Source: an uncultured Bacteroidales bacterium (lineage in GTDB: Bacteria > Bacteroidota > Bacteroidia > Bacteroidales > UBA932). Taken from it: a stretch of DNA of 56,091 nucleotides. Positions within the stretch are counted from its first letter, which is position 1. The number at the start of each line of letters is the position of its first letter. The DNA is taken from NCBI GenBank assembly GCA_944322605.1, contig CALUPD010000017.1:1-56091 (forward strand). The letters run 5' to 3'. Position numbers and translations under genes: made by a program. Positions 15,224-24,675 of this stretch are shown here, piece by piece. A model generated the notes under the pieces. It saw only the letters and a program-made list of their open reading frames with translations, searched no databases and was not told where the DNA came from.

Positions 15224-16423
15224 ATGGATTGCATAGAAAGCTTTTTAAATTACATATCAGGCCAAAAAAGGTATTCAGCCTGCACATTGCGCAACTACAA
15301 GGAGGCAATAGAAGATTTCTGTTCATGCTATCCTCCGGAAGATGACAGCGATGAAGCGTTCATCGAGATCTTCACCCCTAAATTCCTGAGAGGATACATA
15401 GCGTCGCTCACGGAAAAAGGAATCAATTCCAAAACCGTGAATCTGCACTTGGCAGCCCTCAGCGGGCTTGGAAACCATATGGTCAAAAAAAAGCTAATCA
15501 GTTCCAATCCTGTAAAAAAGGTCATACGCCCCAAATGCGAAAAAAAACTTCCGCATTTTTTCCCTCCTGACATATTGAACGAATACATTGACCAGGCCCA
15601 CGATGACGATTACCGTTCATTGCGGAACAGGCTGATTGTAATTCTGCTCTATGCCACAGGCATGAGACGCTCCGAGCTGTGTTCGCTTAAAATATCATCT
15701 TTCGATGCGGCAAGAAGGACCATGGCGGTCCTTGGGAAAGGAGATAAAATGCGGGAAATTCCCCTTACATTTTTGACTATTCAAGAAATTTCCGTATATT
15801 TGAACAAAAGAAACGAGAGTTACGAAAGCAATCCTGACTCCCCGTTTTTCTTAACGGATAAAGGAAAATCCTTGTATCCAGCGTTCGTAAACAATATTGT
15901 TAAAAATGAATTGAAGGCAAGCGAAGGGTTCACTGGCAAAAAGTCCCCACATGTGCTGAGGCACAGCTTCGCGACTAATTTGCTGAATGCCGGAGCGGAC
16001 CTCGTATCCATAAAGGAAGCATTGGGACACTCCTCTTTGGCCGCCACCCAGGTCTATACGCACAATTCATTCGAGCAATTAAAGAAAGTATATTTAACCG
16101 CTCATCCTAGAGCAAAAAAAGGAGGGAATATGAAAATCAGGACTCAATCGGTAAAATTCGACGCCGATCAGAAATTGTTGGACTTCATCGATAAGAAAAT
16201 CGGAAAGCTGGAAAAATTCGATGACAGGATTTTAGAAGCGGAAGTAATAATGACACTGCTTCCGGAACATGACAATAAGAACGTGAAAGTAAGGGTATTC
16301 GTGCCAGGAAACGAAATAGTGGTCGAAAGGAACGCCCATACTTTCGAGGATGCAGTAGTAGATTGCTCTGACGTATTGAAAGACCAATTGGTAAAGGCTA
16401 AAGAAAAAAGAAAAGGATTTTAA
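15224..16423 (+). CDS. xerC: XerC/XerD-type tyrosine recombinase, reading in frame into HPF
   Basis: 399 residues. The recombinase part begins MDCIESFLNYISGQKRYSAC (ATG 15224; the 22 in-frame residues before it are unlike the family) and contains the SAM-like N-terminal domain and catalytic domain with ATGMRRSEL, HVLRHSFAT, GHSSLAATQVYTH. It resolves chromosome dimers at dif. At about residue 302 the frame passes HPRAKKGGN straight into hpf with no stop. An A7 run (16114-16120) lies at the junction: with six A's the recombinase would end in TGA at 16131-16133, overlapping the hpf ATG as ATGA. The fusion may be real, a sequencing error, or resolved by slippage. Confidence 0.88.
   Translation: MDCIESFLNYISGQKRYSACTLRNYKEAIEDFCSCYPPEDDSDEAFIEIFTPKFLRGYIASLTEKGINSKTVNLHLAALSGLGNHMVKKKLISSNPVKKVIRPKCEKKLPHFFPPDILNEYIDQAHDDDYRSLRNRLIVILLYATGMRRSELCSLKISSFDAARRTMAVLGKGDKMREIPLTFLTIQEISVYLNKRNESYESNPDSPFFLTDKGKSLYPAFVNNIVKNELKASEGFTGKKSPHVLRHSFATNLLNAGADLVSIKEALGHSSLAATQVYTHNSFEQLKKVYLTAHPRAKKGGNMKIRTQSVKFDADQKLLDFIDKKIGKLEKFDDRILEAEVIMTLLPEHDNKNVKVRVFVPGNEIVVERNAHTFEDAVVDCSDVLKDQLVKAKEKRKGF
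16114..16133 (+). promoter_or_regulatory. A7 tract, strong Shine-Dalgarno and start codon at the xerC/hpf junction
   Basis: A7 (16114-16120) runs directly into GGAGGG and then ATG at 16130, giving AAAGGAGG, a full anti-SD complement, four nt from the start. This allows separate initiation of HPF. It is one of only two such strong SD sites I noticed in the window, the other being rpsU. Confidence 0.7.
16130..16423 (+). CDS. hpf: Ribosome hibernation-promoting factor, short form
   Basis: 97 residues from the internal ATG: MKIRTQSVKFDADQKLLDFI, then EAEVIMTLLPEHDNKNVKVRV and ERNAHTFEDAVVDCSDVLKD, ending KAKEKRKGF. It is the short HPF/YfiA type without a C-terminal dimerisation domain. It binds the 30S decoding centre in slow growth. 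In Bacteroidota hpf normally follows a xer recombinase gene; here they share one frame. The strong SD suggests HPF is also made alone. Confidence 0.88.
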   Translation: MKIRTQSVKFDADQKLLDFIDKKIGKLEKFDDRILEAEVIMTLLPEHDNKNVKVRVFVPGNEIVVERNAHTFEDAVVDCSDVLKDQLVKAKEKRKGF

Positions 16424-16445
16424 GGCATAAGATAAAACGAAGCAT

Positions 16446-16485
16446 AAGAGGCTTGCTCGAAGAAAGAGCCAAGCCTCTTTTCTTT
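16446..16485 (+). terminator. hpf terminator
   Basis: AAGAGGCTTG (16446-16455) pairs with CAAGCCTCTT (16470-16479), a 10-bp perfect stem followed by TTCTTTATTTTT. It starts 23 nt after the hpf stop. Confidence 0.88.
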
Positions 16486-16578
16486 ATTTTTCCGCAAGGC
16501 GCGGACACGAAGCCGCCCGGCAAGAGCCGGGCAAATAAGCCGCAAACCGCGCCTGATTCACAACGCTACCGCCGGACC

Positions 16579-17082
16579 ATGGACATTTGGGACAAGGAAA
16601 AACGCTCTGCCGTAATGGCAAGTACCAAAAGCAGGGACACAAGGCCCGAGCTGATCGTAAGGAGCTATCTTTACCACAGGGGATACCGTTTCCGCAAAAA
16701 TGTAAAAGGCATGCCGGGCACTCCGGACATAGTATTGAAAAAATACGGCACTGTGATTTTCATCCACGGGTGCTTTTGGCACGGCCATACGCCGGATTTC
16801 CATATTCCACGTTCCAATTCGGAGTACTGGAAAGAGAAGATAGAACGCAACAGGCTGAGGGACAAGCGAGACAAGGAAAGATTACGCAACGCCGGATGGA
16901 ATGTAATAACCGTATGGGAATGCCAGCTGAAACCGGCGACAAGGGAAAAGACACTATTCGAGATAGAATACCTCATAACCCGTTTTTACATTAAACGGCT
17001 GAAAGACAAGGCAAGGAAAAAAAGATACGCCGAAATGGAACACCGGATTCCCGTTGCCGGCTACGAAGGGAAAACAAAATAG
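16579..17082 (+). CDS. vsr: Very short patch repair endonuclease
   Basis: 167 residues from the ATG at 16579 (MDIWDKEKRSAVMASTKSRD). Motifs: RPEL, the catalytic aspartate in GTPDIVL, the IHGCFWHGH histidines, and ITVWECQLKP. Vsr nicks beside T:G mismatches made by deamination of 5-methylcytosine and is normally next to its cytosine methyltransferase. No methyltransferase gene is present here, so it is an orphan. It lies 93 nt after the hpf terminator. The C-terminal tail (KARKKRYAEMEHRIPVAGYE) runs beyond the conserved core. Confidence 0.93.
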   Translation: MDIWDKEKRSAVMASTKSRDTRPELIVRSYLYHRGYRFRKNVKGMPGTPDIVLKKYGTVIFIHGCFWHGHTPDFHIPRSNSEYWKEKIERNRLRDKRDKERLRNAGWNVITVWECQLKPATREKTLFEIEYLITRFYIKRLKDKARKKRYAEMEHRIPVAGYEGKTK

Positions 17083-17192
17083 AAATCATGACAGGCCGTC
17101 CGCTTATTGGAAAACGCCGCTAACGGCGGCAGCCTGATTGGGTTCTTATCCGATTCCATTTGTGCGAAATTTCGGACAGCGCACGTTTGCGT

Positions 17193-18176
17193 TCAACGAG
17201 CCATGCCGTAATATGCATCTATGCGCTCCCTCATATTTTCCCTGAGGCATTCCCTGTAAAGCCACGGCTCGCAACCATGGAAATCACCGACATTGAGGAA
17301 TCCGCGTATCGGAGCATATTCCTTGCCGTCATATCCGTCAAGAACCAAGACATTGTACATGGGAGACATTGATACAGAAATGGTATCATGGAGCGTTGCT
17401 GCGACCGAATCCGTTCTCCAGTTGACCGGATTTATGCACATGGCGCAAGGCACGGAGACTACAGGCTTTATGTGTTCTACGCCCGAGACCGAGTTATAGC
17501 AGATCGTAACGCCTGTATCAGAAGCCCCTTTTGCAGGACGTATATTCGATGTCGCAAGAGTATCATCAGGAGTCACTTTGTATCCAAGTACATATGCCGC
17601 CACCAGATACTCATGCAAATCTTCAGGCATGCATTTAAGCAATTCCACCACTCCCTTTGCCCCTTGGCTGAATCCCGCAAGGATGAATGGCCTATGAGGG
17701 TCGCGCCTTTTAAGGAAAACCCTGAAAGCTTGCTTTATGTCATCGGACGGAATCCTGAAACGGCTTGCAATCGTGTCTTCATTCATTGTCTCCCATGCTT
17801 CGATTGTCGTATGGCGATAATACGGAGAATAAAAATTATTCCCTTCCCCCATATATTCTGCGACCCCGGCTATTTCCTTGTCCATGTCGCTGCGGTGCCG
17901 CTTATTGTAAACATCCGCATAGTGGCAGACCTTGCCGTTTTCAGCAGTCCAGTCGGCTTCCCAGGTTGACACGAGATAGAATACATCCGCGCCCGTGCCG
18001 GAAGCATCATTCTCCCTGACGAACCAAAATGCACTGTCTGAATAGTCAGGCTTGTCCGGAATGAATTGACCGCCTGATGATTTAACGCCATTGCATGCCG
18101 CCATGGCTGACAAAATGGCAACAACCGCCCAAACCCGCATAATTCCTGAACGTGGCATATCTATATGATGAAGCAT
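17193..18176 (-). CDS. DUF3089 alpha/beta-hydrolase lipoprotein
   Basis: 327 residues. A lipoprotein signal (MRVWAVVAILSAMAAC, starting from an internal Met at about residue 13) places Cys 28 as the lipidated residue. The mature domain matches DUF3089: SAFWFVRENDASG, DVFYLVSTWEADW, the nucleophile elbow LAGFSQGAKGVVELL, and a C-terminal region ending with GFLNVGDFHGCEPWLYRECL. The GxSxG elbow argues for esterase or peptidase activity at the cell surface or periplasm; the substrate is unknown. Promoter proposed at 18313-18342. Confidence 0.82.
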   Translation of the reverse strand: MLHHIDMPRSGIMRVWAVVAILSAMAACNGVKSSGGQFIPDKPDYSDSAFWFVRENDASGTGADVFYLVSTWEADWTAENGKVCHYADVYNKRHRSDMDKEIAGVAEYMGEGNNFYSPYYRHTTIEAWETMNEDTIASRFRIPSDDIKQAFRVFLKRRDPHRPFILAGFSQGAKGVVELLKCMPEDLHEYLVAAYVLGYKVTPDDTLATSNIRPAKGASDTGVTICYNSVSGVEHIKPVVSVPCAMCINPVNWRTDSVAATLHDTISVSMSPMYNVLVLDGYDGKEYAPIRGFLNVGDFHGCEPWLYRECLRENMRERIDAYYGMAR

Positions 18177-18312
18177 ATTTCGGTTCTCTTCAGTTTAACA
18201 AAGCTATTTGAAGAATAAGCACTTGGATATAAAGTCAAAACTTGTAAAATACCGATTTGGCGACCTCGCCGTTTTCAGCGTCCTGCGGTATCATATACAA
18301 ATAATTCTTTTG

Positions 18313-18342
18313 CAAAAGTAGCCAAATCCTTAATCTTGCAAA
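18313..18342 (-). promoter_or_regulatory. Probable promoter of the DUF3089 gene
   Basis: Minus strand: TTTG (18339-18342), 18 nt, TACTTTTG (18313-18320), matching both consensus boxes. It gives a leader of about 130 nt. A further TAGCTTTG box lies at 18199-18206, nearer the start but without a -33 element. Confidence 0.55.
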
Positions 18343-18360
18343 GGATTTGTTTTTTAATTG

Positions 18361-19894
18361 TCAGTGTTTGACCTTACGGTATTTTTGATTTTTATCTTTA
18401 GGATTGTTCGGTATTGTCATTTCAATAACGCCCATCTCCAACAACTCACCAATATGCTTTTGCCTGTTCTTGCTCTGATTGGATATACCTAACCTATCCA
18501 TTATTTCTTGTGATGTTCGCGGAACACTACAGAAATTACATATATCCTCTTGCTTCTTAGTTAATTTCTGATGGCTGCTTTTTTCCTGTTCATAGTTACT
18601 TTCATGGTTACTTCCTTCCATTTGATAGTTACTTTGAACATCAGATTCATCAATTTGATGGTTACCTTTTCTATGGATAACAACCATAAATTCGTGTGCA
18701 GACTCGTTATTCACAAATTGGACATCAAGTCCGCTAGCTATTGCGCGTTGTATTCCGCTACCTGCACCGGTGTATGGCAACAGATAGATGGAGTTGTTAA
18801 ACAGGAATGTATTGCGTGGCATAGATGTTCCGGCTAATATATCATCCACCGACAAGCCATTAGGCAATATTCCAGGGCTATGAATCTCCACCCTATTGTC
18901 AAAAATGAAGATACGAATAGGAGAATTCCAATTAAGTGAACGATGAACCAGTGCTTACGGTAAACTCCACCAAGCTCACATACGGAATCTCAAGTCGCCC
19001 TTGCGAATTAAATTCATCTTCAGTTTGAACACTTCTCAGATTGCGACTGAAAAAAGCCATAATCGTATTGAATTGATGCAGAATATTACCTTCCATATCA
19101 TTATCATTCACTTTATCTCTAAACTGCGAGCCTCCGACATCATTTCCTACATAACAAATACACTTAGCCGTCATCGTAGGCAGCCACCGCTGAGTATATT
19201 TGCCGAAAAGCAGCATCGCAGCCATAGTCAATTGACCATTGGGACGGATAAATCTTAGATTTCTGAACAGTCTTGTCAAGTCATGACCTTCTGCAATGGC
19301 ATTGCAAACATCATTTACAGAACTTTCACGCAACTTATCGCCAATCATTGCCTTACGCTCCAATACCGATGAAAATTTATTGCGCAGGAACTCCTTGATT
19401 GTCGATTCGTCCAAATCGTCAATTGTCGCATCTGCAACAGTGGATTCATCTGGAACAAAATTACCGCACTCCGTCATCATCTCAGCCAATTCAGCATTGT
19501 CAAAAACTTTTCGCTTATCTCCTCCATTCTTAACCCACACAATACCTTTATTATCGCGATATGGCTTATTCAAGCCTTCCTTTATATGCGCCACAACAAC
19601 AGCACCACCCTTAACCTCAACATTTTCAATATCAATCAATATCGAAGGCACAACATTCTCAGATGCGATATTGCTCAACAAATTCGTAGTCTCCTGTACC
19701 TCTACATAAGACAGCGGATTGATGTTCCCTGTCTTATCATTGATTCCAATTACCAAATCGCCGCCCTTGGAATTGCTGAACGCCACAAGTTCACAACCGA
19801 TATTGTATTTATCCTCCTTAAAAACACGCTCTTTCAGCTGCGCCCTTGTTTCTTCTCCGAGCTGCTGGTATTTCCGTATATCATTTATATTCAT
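18361..19894 (-). pseudogene. AlbA_2/Schlafen-type ATP-binding protein, frameshifted
   Basis: Two adjoining minus-strand frames make one protein. 18932-19894 (320 aa) carries the AlbA_2 domain (LVAFSNSKGGDLVIGINDKTG, KPYRDNKGIVWVKNGG) and the middle region to VSLVEFTV. The expected VNALVHRSLNW continues only in another frame, through RVEIHSPGILPNGLS, a HATPase_c_4-like part (TGAGSGIQRAI) and a C-terminal winged helix (QEIMDRLGISNQ), ending at 18361. The break lies near 18954-18958, where GTAAGCACTGG replaces a GTAAAYGCACTGG-like sequence (two bases missing, or one gained). The gene is AT-richer than its neighbours, which suggests transfer. Homologues act as regulators or accessory ATPases. 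Confidence 0.82.
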
Positions 19895-20190
19895 AGCATT
19901 TTCTTATTCGGACGGAGTTCTTAACGAATTTCTTTGGTTCAATTCTTTCTTTTCCCTCTGCCGCAAGGATATTTTTATATCCATTAGTCTTAAATCAATC
20001 ACTTGTTTGCATTCTTGTCAAATTAATGCCGCCGCATAATCATCCGCATTCGCAATACCATTATGGCGTGTCAGCAACAAATATACGCATTACTTGACAA
20101 ACCGTTCCTGCCATTTCATAAAAAAACAATCAGTCCGGAGCATCGTGAGCAGGAATTCCGCAAAAACGGATTCCGGCAGGCAAACTAAAA
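19895..20190. other. Intergenic sequence without a recognisable gene
   Basis: AT-rich near 19895-20040, like the adjacent pseudogene, then rising in GC. A small palindrome GGATATTTTTATATCC lies at 19967-19982. I see no promoter match and no supported reading frame; an 85-codon minus-strand frame at 20130-20387 has no family resemblance and overlaps the long hairpin. Confidence 0.4.
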
Positions 20191-20316
20191 GCAAGAAAGC
20201 GGCCCGAAAGACGTGATTTCCAAGCCACGCCCGATGCGAATCCCTGTATGTGATAGTACACCGGGGTTCTCATCTGCGCAAGCCTCGAAATTCCACCTTC
20301 CGGATCGCTTTCTTGC
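20191..20316. repeat. Long imperfect inverted repeat (about 57-bp arms)
   Basis: The left arm begins GCAAGAAAGCGGCCCGAAAG (20191) and the right arm's reverse complement begins GCAAGAAAGCGATCCGGAAG (from 20316). Similarity continues through GTGATTTC/GGAATTTCG and CCGATGCGAATCCC/CAGATGAGAACCCC to a short loop near 20246-20258. I estimate about 70% identity. It lies 78 bp past the mutB stop and has no T-tract. It could be a decayed MITE or REP-like element or a structured RNA. Confidence 0.6.
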
Positions 20317-20393
20317 GAGACAACCGTACATGCGCTGCACCGAAAACTCCGCTCAAGCTGCGGGCAAGCGGAAACGGAACATCGCAAGCCGGT

Positions 20394-22526
20394 TTACTCG
20401 AATTTCTGCAACAGCAGTTCCATTATCTTTATCGCTGCCGTCGCTATAGGCGTGCCAGGCCCGAAAATAGCAACCGCGCCTGCCTTGTAGAGGGCATCGT
20501 AATCCTGCGCCGGAATGACTCCGCCCGCAATGACCATGATATCCTCCCTGCCGAGTTTCTTCAATTCGTTTATTATCTGAGGCACCAGGGTCTTGTGTCC
20601 TGCCGCCAATGACGAAACTCCAACGACATGCACGTCGTTTTCCACAGCCTGCTTAGCCGCTTCTTCAGGCGTTTGGAACAATGGTCCCATGTCCACGTCG
20701 AATCCGCAATCGGCATAACCTGTAGCAACGACTTTCGCGCCCCTGTCATGGCCGTCCTGGCCGAGTTTAGCGATCATGATACGAGGCTGGCGGCCTTCTT
20801 TCCTGGCAAATTCGGAGACAAGTTTTTTCGCCTTTTCAAAATCGGAATCATTCTTGACTTCCGATGAATATACTCCTGTATTCATTCTGATGACTGCTTT
20901 ATATCGTCCTACAACTTCTTCACATGCATCCGAAATTTCTCCGAGCGTAGCACGGGCCTTCGCCGCCTCTACGGCAAGTTCGAGCAGATTGCCGGATTTG
21001 TCCCTTACCGCCTTGGTTATAGCCGCAAGGCATTCCTTCACCTTCGCCGTATCTCGGCCCGCCCTCAGCTCGCTCAGCCTTTTTATTTGCGATTCACGGA
21101 CTTTTGTATTATCTATATCAAGAATTTCAATAGGATCTTCCTTTTCAAGACGGTACTTGTTTATACCGACTATGGTGTCTATTCCTGAATCTATGCGGGC
21201 CTGCTTTCTTGCCGCCGCCTCTTCGATTCTAAGCTTAGGAATTCCTGTTTCTATGGCCTTCGCCATGCCGCCGAGCTTCTCGATTTCCTGAATATGCTCC
21301 CAAGCCTTGTGCGCCAGGTCGTTCGTCAGGCTTTCGACATAATATGAACCGGCCCAAGGGTCGATAGAACGGCAGACCTGCGTTTCTTCCTGGATATAAA
21401 GCTGCGTGTTCCTTGCTATGCGGGCAGAGAAATCGGTAGGCAATGCGATTGCTTCATCCAAAGCATTGGTATGCAGGGACTGGGTATGGCCCAAAGCCGC
21501 GCCCATAGCCTCGATGCATGTCCTTGCGACATTGTTGAAAGGATCCTGCTCCGTCAAGGACCATCCTGAAGTCTGGCAATGAGTCCTAAGCGAAAGCGAC
21601 TTAGGATTCTTAGGATGGAAAGTATTCACTATCTTGGCCCAAAGCATCCTTGCCGCGCGCATCTTCGCGATTTCCATAAAATGGTTCATTCCTATCGCCC
21701 AGAAGAACGACAGCCTCGGAGCAAACGCGTCTATGTCGATTCCGGCCTTGATCCCTGTCCTGAGATATTCCCAGCCGTCGGCAAGCGTATATGCCATTTC
21801 AATGTCGTTGGTCGCGCCTGCTTCCTGCATATGGTAGCCTGAGATTGAAATCGAATTGAACTTAGGCATGTATTTGGCCGTATACGCGAATATGTCTCCG
21901 ATAATCCTCATCGAGAATTCAGGCGGATAAATATATGTATTGCGGACCATGAATTCTTTCAGGATGTCATTCTGGATAGTACCGGACAATTCTTCAAGCT
22001 TCGCGCCCTGTTCCAGCCCGGCCACGATATAAAACGCCATTATAGGAAGCACCGCGCCGTTCATGGTCATGGAAACGGACATTTTGTTCAGCGGTATCTG
22101 GTCGAACAGGATTTTCATGTCCTCTACGCTGCATATGCTCACGCCTGCTTTTCCGACATCGCCCACGACCCTCGGATGGTCCGCGTCGTAACCGCGATGC
22201 GTTGCAAGGTCGAAAGCCACGGACAGGCCTTTCTGCCCTGCCGCAAGGTTTCTCCTGTAGAACGCATTCGATTCTTCGGCAGTGGAAAATCCGGCATACT
22301 GCCTTACCGTCCAAGGCCTCATCACGTACATGGTGCTGTACGGTCCGCGAAGGAAAGGCGCAACTCCGGCAGCGTAATTAAGATGCTCCATTCCCTCAAG
22401 GTCTTCCGGCTCGTATACGCCCTTGACGGAAATTTTTTCAGGAGTCATCCAGCTTTCGGTTCCGGCGCATTTGCACCCGGAAGTACCGTTATATGTCAAA
22501 TCTGAAAAGTTAGCTTTCATCTTCAA
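20394..22526 (-). CDS. mutB: Methylmalonyl-CoA mutase, large (catalytic) subunit
   Basis: 710 residues; interconverts succinyl-CoA and (R)-methylmalonyl-CoA using adenosylcobalamin, a step in propionate formation. The N-terminal barrel contains [20 protein letters not shown] (about residues 57-76) and [22 protein letters not shown]. The C-terminal B12-binding domain has [13 protein letters not shown] with the cobalt-ligating histidine, then [11 protein letters not shown] and [12 protein letters not shown]. It starts 9 bp after mutA. No cobalamin riboswitch was seen upstream of the operon. Confidence 0.97.
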   Translation of the reverse strand: MKMKANFSDLTYNGTSGCKCAGTESWMTPEKISVKGVYEPEDLEGMEHLNYAAGVAPFLRGPYSTMYVMRPWTVRQYAGFSTAEESNAFYRRNLAAGQKGLSVAFDLATHRGYDADHPRVVGDVGKAGVSICSVEDMKILFDQIPLNKMSVSMTMNGAVLPIMAFYIVAGLEQGAKLEELSGTIQNDILKEFMVRNTYIYPPEFSMRIIGDIFAYTAKYMPKFNSISISGYHMQEAGATNDIEMAYTLADGWEYLRTGIKAGIDIDAFAPRLSFFWAIGMNHFMEIAKMRAARMLWAKIVNTFHPKNPKSLSLRTHCQTSGWSLTEQDPFNNVARTCIEAMGAALGHTQSLHTNALDEAIALPTDFSARIARNTQLYIQEETQVCRSIDPWAGSYYVESLTNDLAHKAWEHIQEIEKLGGMAKAIETGIPKLRIEEAAARKQARIDSGIDTIVGINKYRLEKEDPIEILDIDNTKVRESQIKRLSELRAGRDTAKVKECLAAITKAVRDKSGNLLELAVEAAKARATLGEISDACEEVVGRYKAVIRMNTGVYSSEVKNDSDFEKAKKLVSEFARKEGRQPRIMIAKLGQDGHDRGAKVVATGYADCGFDVDMGPLFQTPEEAAKQAVENDVHVVGVSSLAAGHKTLVPQIINELKKLGREDIMVIAGGVIPAQDYDALYKAGAVAIFGPGTPIATAAIKIMELLLQKFE

Positions 22527-22535
22527 TCGTTTTTA

Positions 22536-24386
22536 TTATTTGATACCTAATTCGGCCTGATACATCTTCAATGTTTCAAGCACATTGCTTCTGACACTAA
22601 TGAAATTCCTGATGCCCTTAGCCTCAAGTCCAGGCCTGCATTCAGGATCGCCGGCAACGACAAGAATGGCCTTTCCGCCGAGAAGTTCCGCTATGCGGGG
22701 AACTGCTTCCGCATATTCTTCATCCGACGAACATGCCACTACTATTTCAGCACCGGAAGCGATAGCCGCCTTTACGCCTTCTTCAATGGTAGAGAATTTA
22801 TTGTTATCGATTACCCTTATGCCTGCGACAGCAAAGAAATTGCTTGAGAACTGAGCCCTGGCCCTGCACATGGCGAGGTTTCCGAATGTAAGCATGAATG
22901 CCTTAGGAGATTTTCCGCTTCTGTCCGTCGCAAGCCTCATCTCTTCGAACGCCTGCGCGCCACGGTATTTCATCAGAGGCTCGGCGACTGCGCCTTCAGC
23001 CGTCCTGATTTCCGGAGAAACCACCTGTTTGGTAACTTCTTCGCTGGCCGTTTCATTGAAATTAGGAAATTGGTTCACGCCAAGTATGGACTCCCTTCTT
23101 GTCGCTATGTTCTTGTCCCTTTTTGCAGCGGATTCTTTAACATGCCCTTGGACAAGGCCTTTCTTGAACGACTCAACATATCCGCCATTGTTTTCAGCCT
23201 CGATGAACAAAGCCCATGCGCTTTTTATTATCGAAGCGGTAAGGGTTTCTATATAATATGAACCTGCGGCAGGGTCCGTCACCTTATCGAAATGGGATTC
23301 CTCTTTCAATATCGACTGGAGATTCCTCGACATCCTGTTGGAAAACTCTCCCGGTTTCTTATATGCATGGTCGAAAGGCAACACTTCAAGAGAATCCACG
23401 CCCGCTATTGCCGCGCTCATGGCTTCTGTAGTATTGCGCAGCATATTCACATACGGATCGTAAACAGCCTGGTTCCATGAACTCGTGACCGCATGTATCC
23501 TGATCTTTCCGCTATTATCGTCCCTGATTCCATAAGCCTTAGCGATATTCGCCCACAACAGCCTTGCCGCACGGAACTTCGCGATTTCCATAAAATAATT
23601 CGATCCTACAGAGAATGTGAATTTCATCCTGCAAGCTATTTCATCTGCGCTTAATCCGAGATCCGTCAGCGCATCCATGTACTGGCTTCCCATTGAAAGG
23701 CCGTAAGCGAGTTCCTGGGATATGGTCGAACCGGCATCATTGAACGCGTATGCATAAACTCCTATCACGCGTATTCCCGGATAATCCGAAACCATGTCCA
23801 CGCATTCCTTAAGCAGTTTTCCGTAATCGTCGCATGATTTTCCGGCAACTGTAAGCGTTTTGAGAGGATCGAAATCGAAAGAAGCCGAAACCTTGTCCGG
23901 AGACGCTCCTTTGGACTTTATATAGGAAATGAAATTCTTCAGGACATCGGCCGACTTGCAGCAACAACCTTTGAAATTGATTTCTGTCTTTTCAACATCT
24001 ATTCCATCCAAAAGGATTCTGATGTCCCCTTCCGTCAAATGCTTTCCTGCATCTATAATGAAACCTACCGACTCGGCGCCTTTCATGATTCCGTCTTTTG
24101 CCGAAGCATTGGCCTCTGACAAATCGCATGCGCAGTAATCCTGGCGTATGAGCCACTGGTTATCGCATTTTGTGCCCCTTACAAAAGGAAATGCACCAGG
24201 TTCTGACCCGATATGCGCAAGGCCTTTCAAGTCTTCCGCACGGTAATAAGGACGCACTGAAAATCCCTCCTGGGTTTTCCATACGAGTTTCTTTTCGTAA
24301 TCCGCGCCTTTGAGGTCTTTGTTAATCACCTCTTCCCATTGCTGAGTGGAAACAGGCGGAAATTCAGCAAATAACTTTTCTGCCAT
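22536..24386 (-). CDS. mutA: Methylmalonyl-CoA mutase, small subunit
   Basis: 616 residues from the ATG at 24386 (MAEKLFAEFPPVSTQQWEEV); a longer in-frame start at 24416 would add ten residues. The fold parallels MutB: FPFVRGTKCDNQWLIRQDY, FSVGSNYFMEIAKFRAARLLW, DPAAGSYYIETLTASI and a degenerate B12-binding domain lacking the DxHxxG cobalt ligand, as expected for the non-catalytic partner. Cotranscribed with mutB. Confidence 0.96.
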   Translation of the reverse strand: MAEKLFAEFPPVSTQQWEEVINKDLKGADYEKKLVWKTQEGFSVRPYYRAEDLKGLAHIGSEPGAFPFVRGTKCDNQWLIRQDYCACDLSEANASAKDGIMKGAESVGFIIDAGKHLTEGDIRILLDGIDVEKTEINFKGCCCKSADVLKNFISYIKSKGASPDKVSASFDFDPLKTLTVAGKSCDDYGKLLKECVDMVSDYPGIRVIGVYAYAFNDAGSTISQELAYGLSMGSQYMDALTDLGLSADEIACRMKFTFSVGSNYFMEIAKFRAARLLWANIAKAYGIRDDNSGKIRIHAVTSSWNQAVYDPYVNMLRNTTEAMSAAIAGVDSLEVLPFDHAYKKPGEFSNRMSRNLQSILKEESHFDKVTDPAAGSYYIETLTASIIKSAWALFIEAENNGGYVESFKKGLVQGHVKESAAKRDKNIATRRESILGVNQFPNFNETASEEVTKQVVSPEIRTAEGAVAEPLMKYRGAQAFEEMRLATDRSGKSPKAFMLTFGNLAMCRARAQFSSNFFAVAGIRVIDNNKFSTIEEGVKAAIASGAEIVVACSSDEEYAEAVPRIAELLGGKAILVVAGDPECRPGLEAKGIRNFISVRSNVLETLKMYQAELGIK

Positions 24387-24465
24387 ATTATTAATTTTTA
24401 TATGGAGACCCGGCATGCTGGCGCTAACCGGAGCCGGTCCCGTTGATTATCTAATAACTATCATA

Positions 24466-24473
24466 CAAAGTTA
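24466..24473 (-). promoter_or_regulatory. Possible mutA -7 element
   Basis: TAACTTTG on the minus strand matches TAnnTTTG, about 80 nt before the mutA start. The nearest TTTG (24487-24490) is only 13 nt upstream, short of the usual 19, so this is tentative. The 24387-24675 gap otherwise shows no gene. Confidence 0.4.
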
Positions 24474-24675
24474 TGTATTTTATAATCAAAATAAAATATA
24501 TTGGCCGACATATTAATTAAATAATATGAAGCAGAGTCGACGAGCAAGCGCGACACATGCAGCAAAGTCACAATAAAAGTTCAAAGAACTCGTATTCCGG
24601 AGAGGAAAACCCGGGTGGCAAAATCCTTGCAACAAATTGAGCAAAAGCGATCCGGCAATGGATTGCCGGTCACTG

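Noticed and set aside
20130-20387. 85-codon open frame on the minus strand beyond mutB
   Set aside because: Cys/Arg/Ser-rich with no family resemblance, and it lies over a long imperfect inverted repeat that explains the sequence better.
24387-24660. Cobalamin riboswitch upstream of mutAB
   Set aside because: I looked for a B12-box and the supporting stems and found neither; mutAB uses B12 but this leader shows no such structure.
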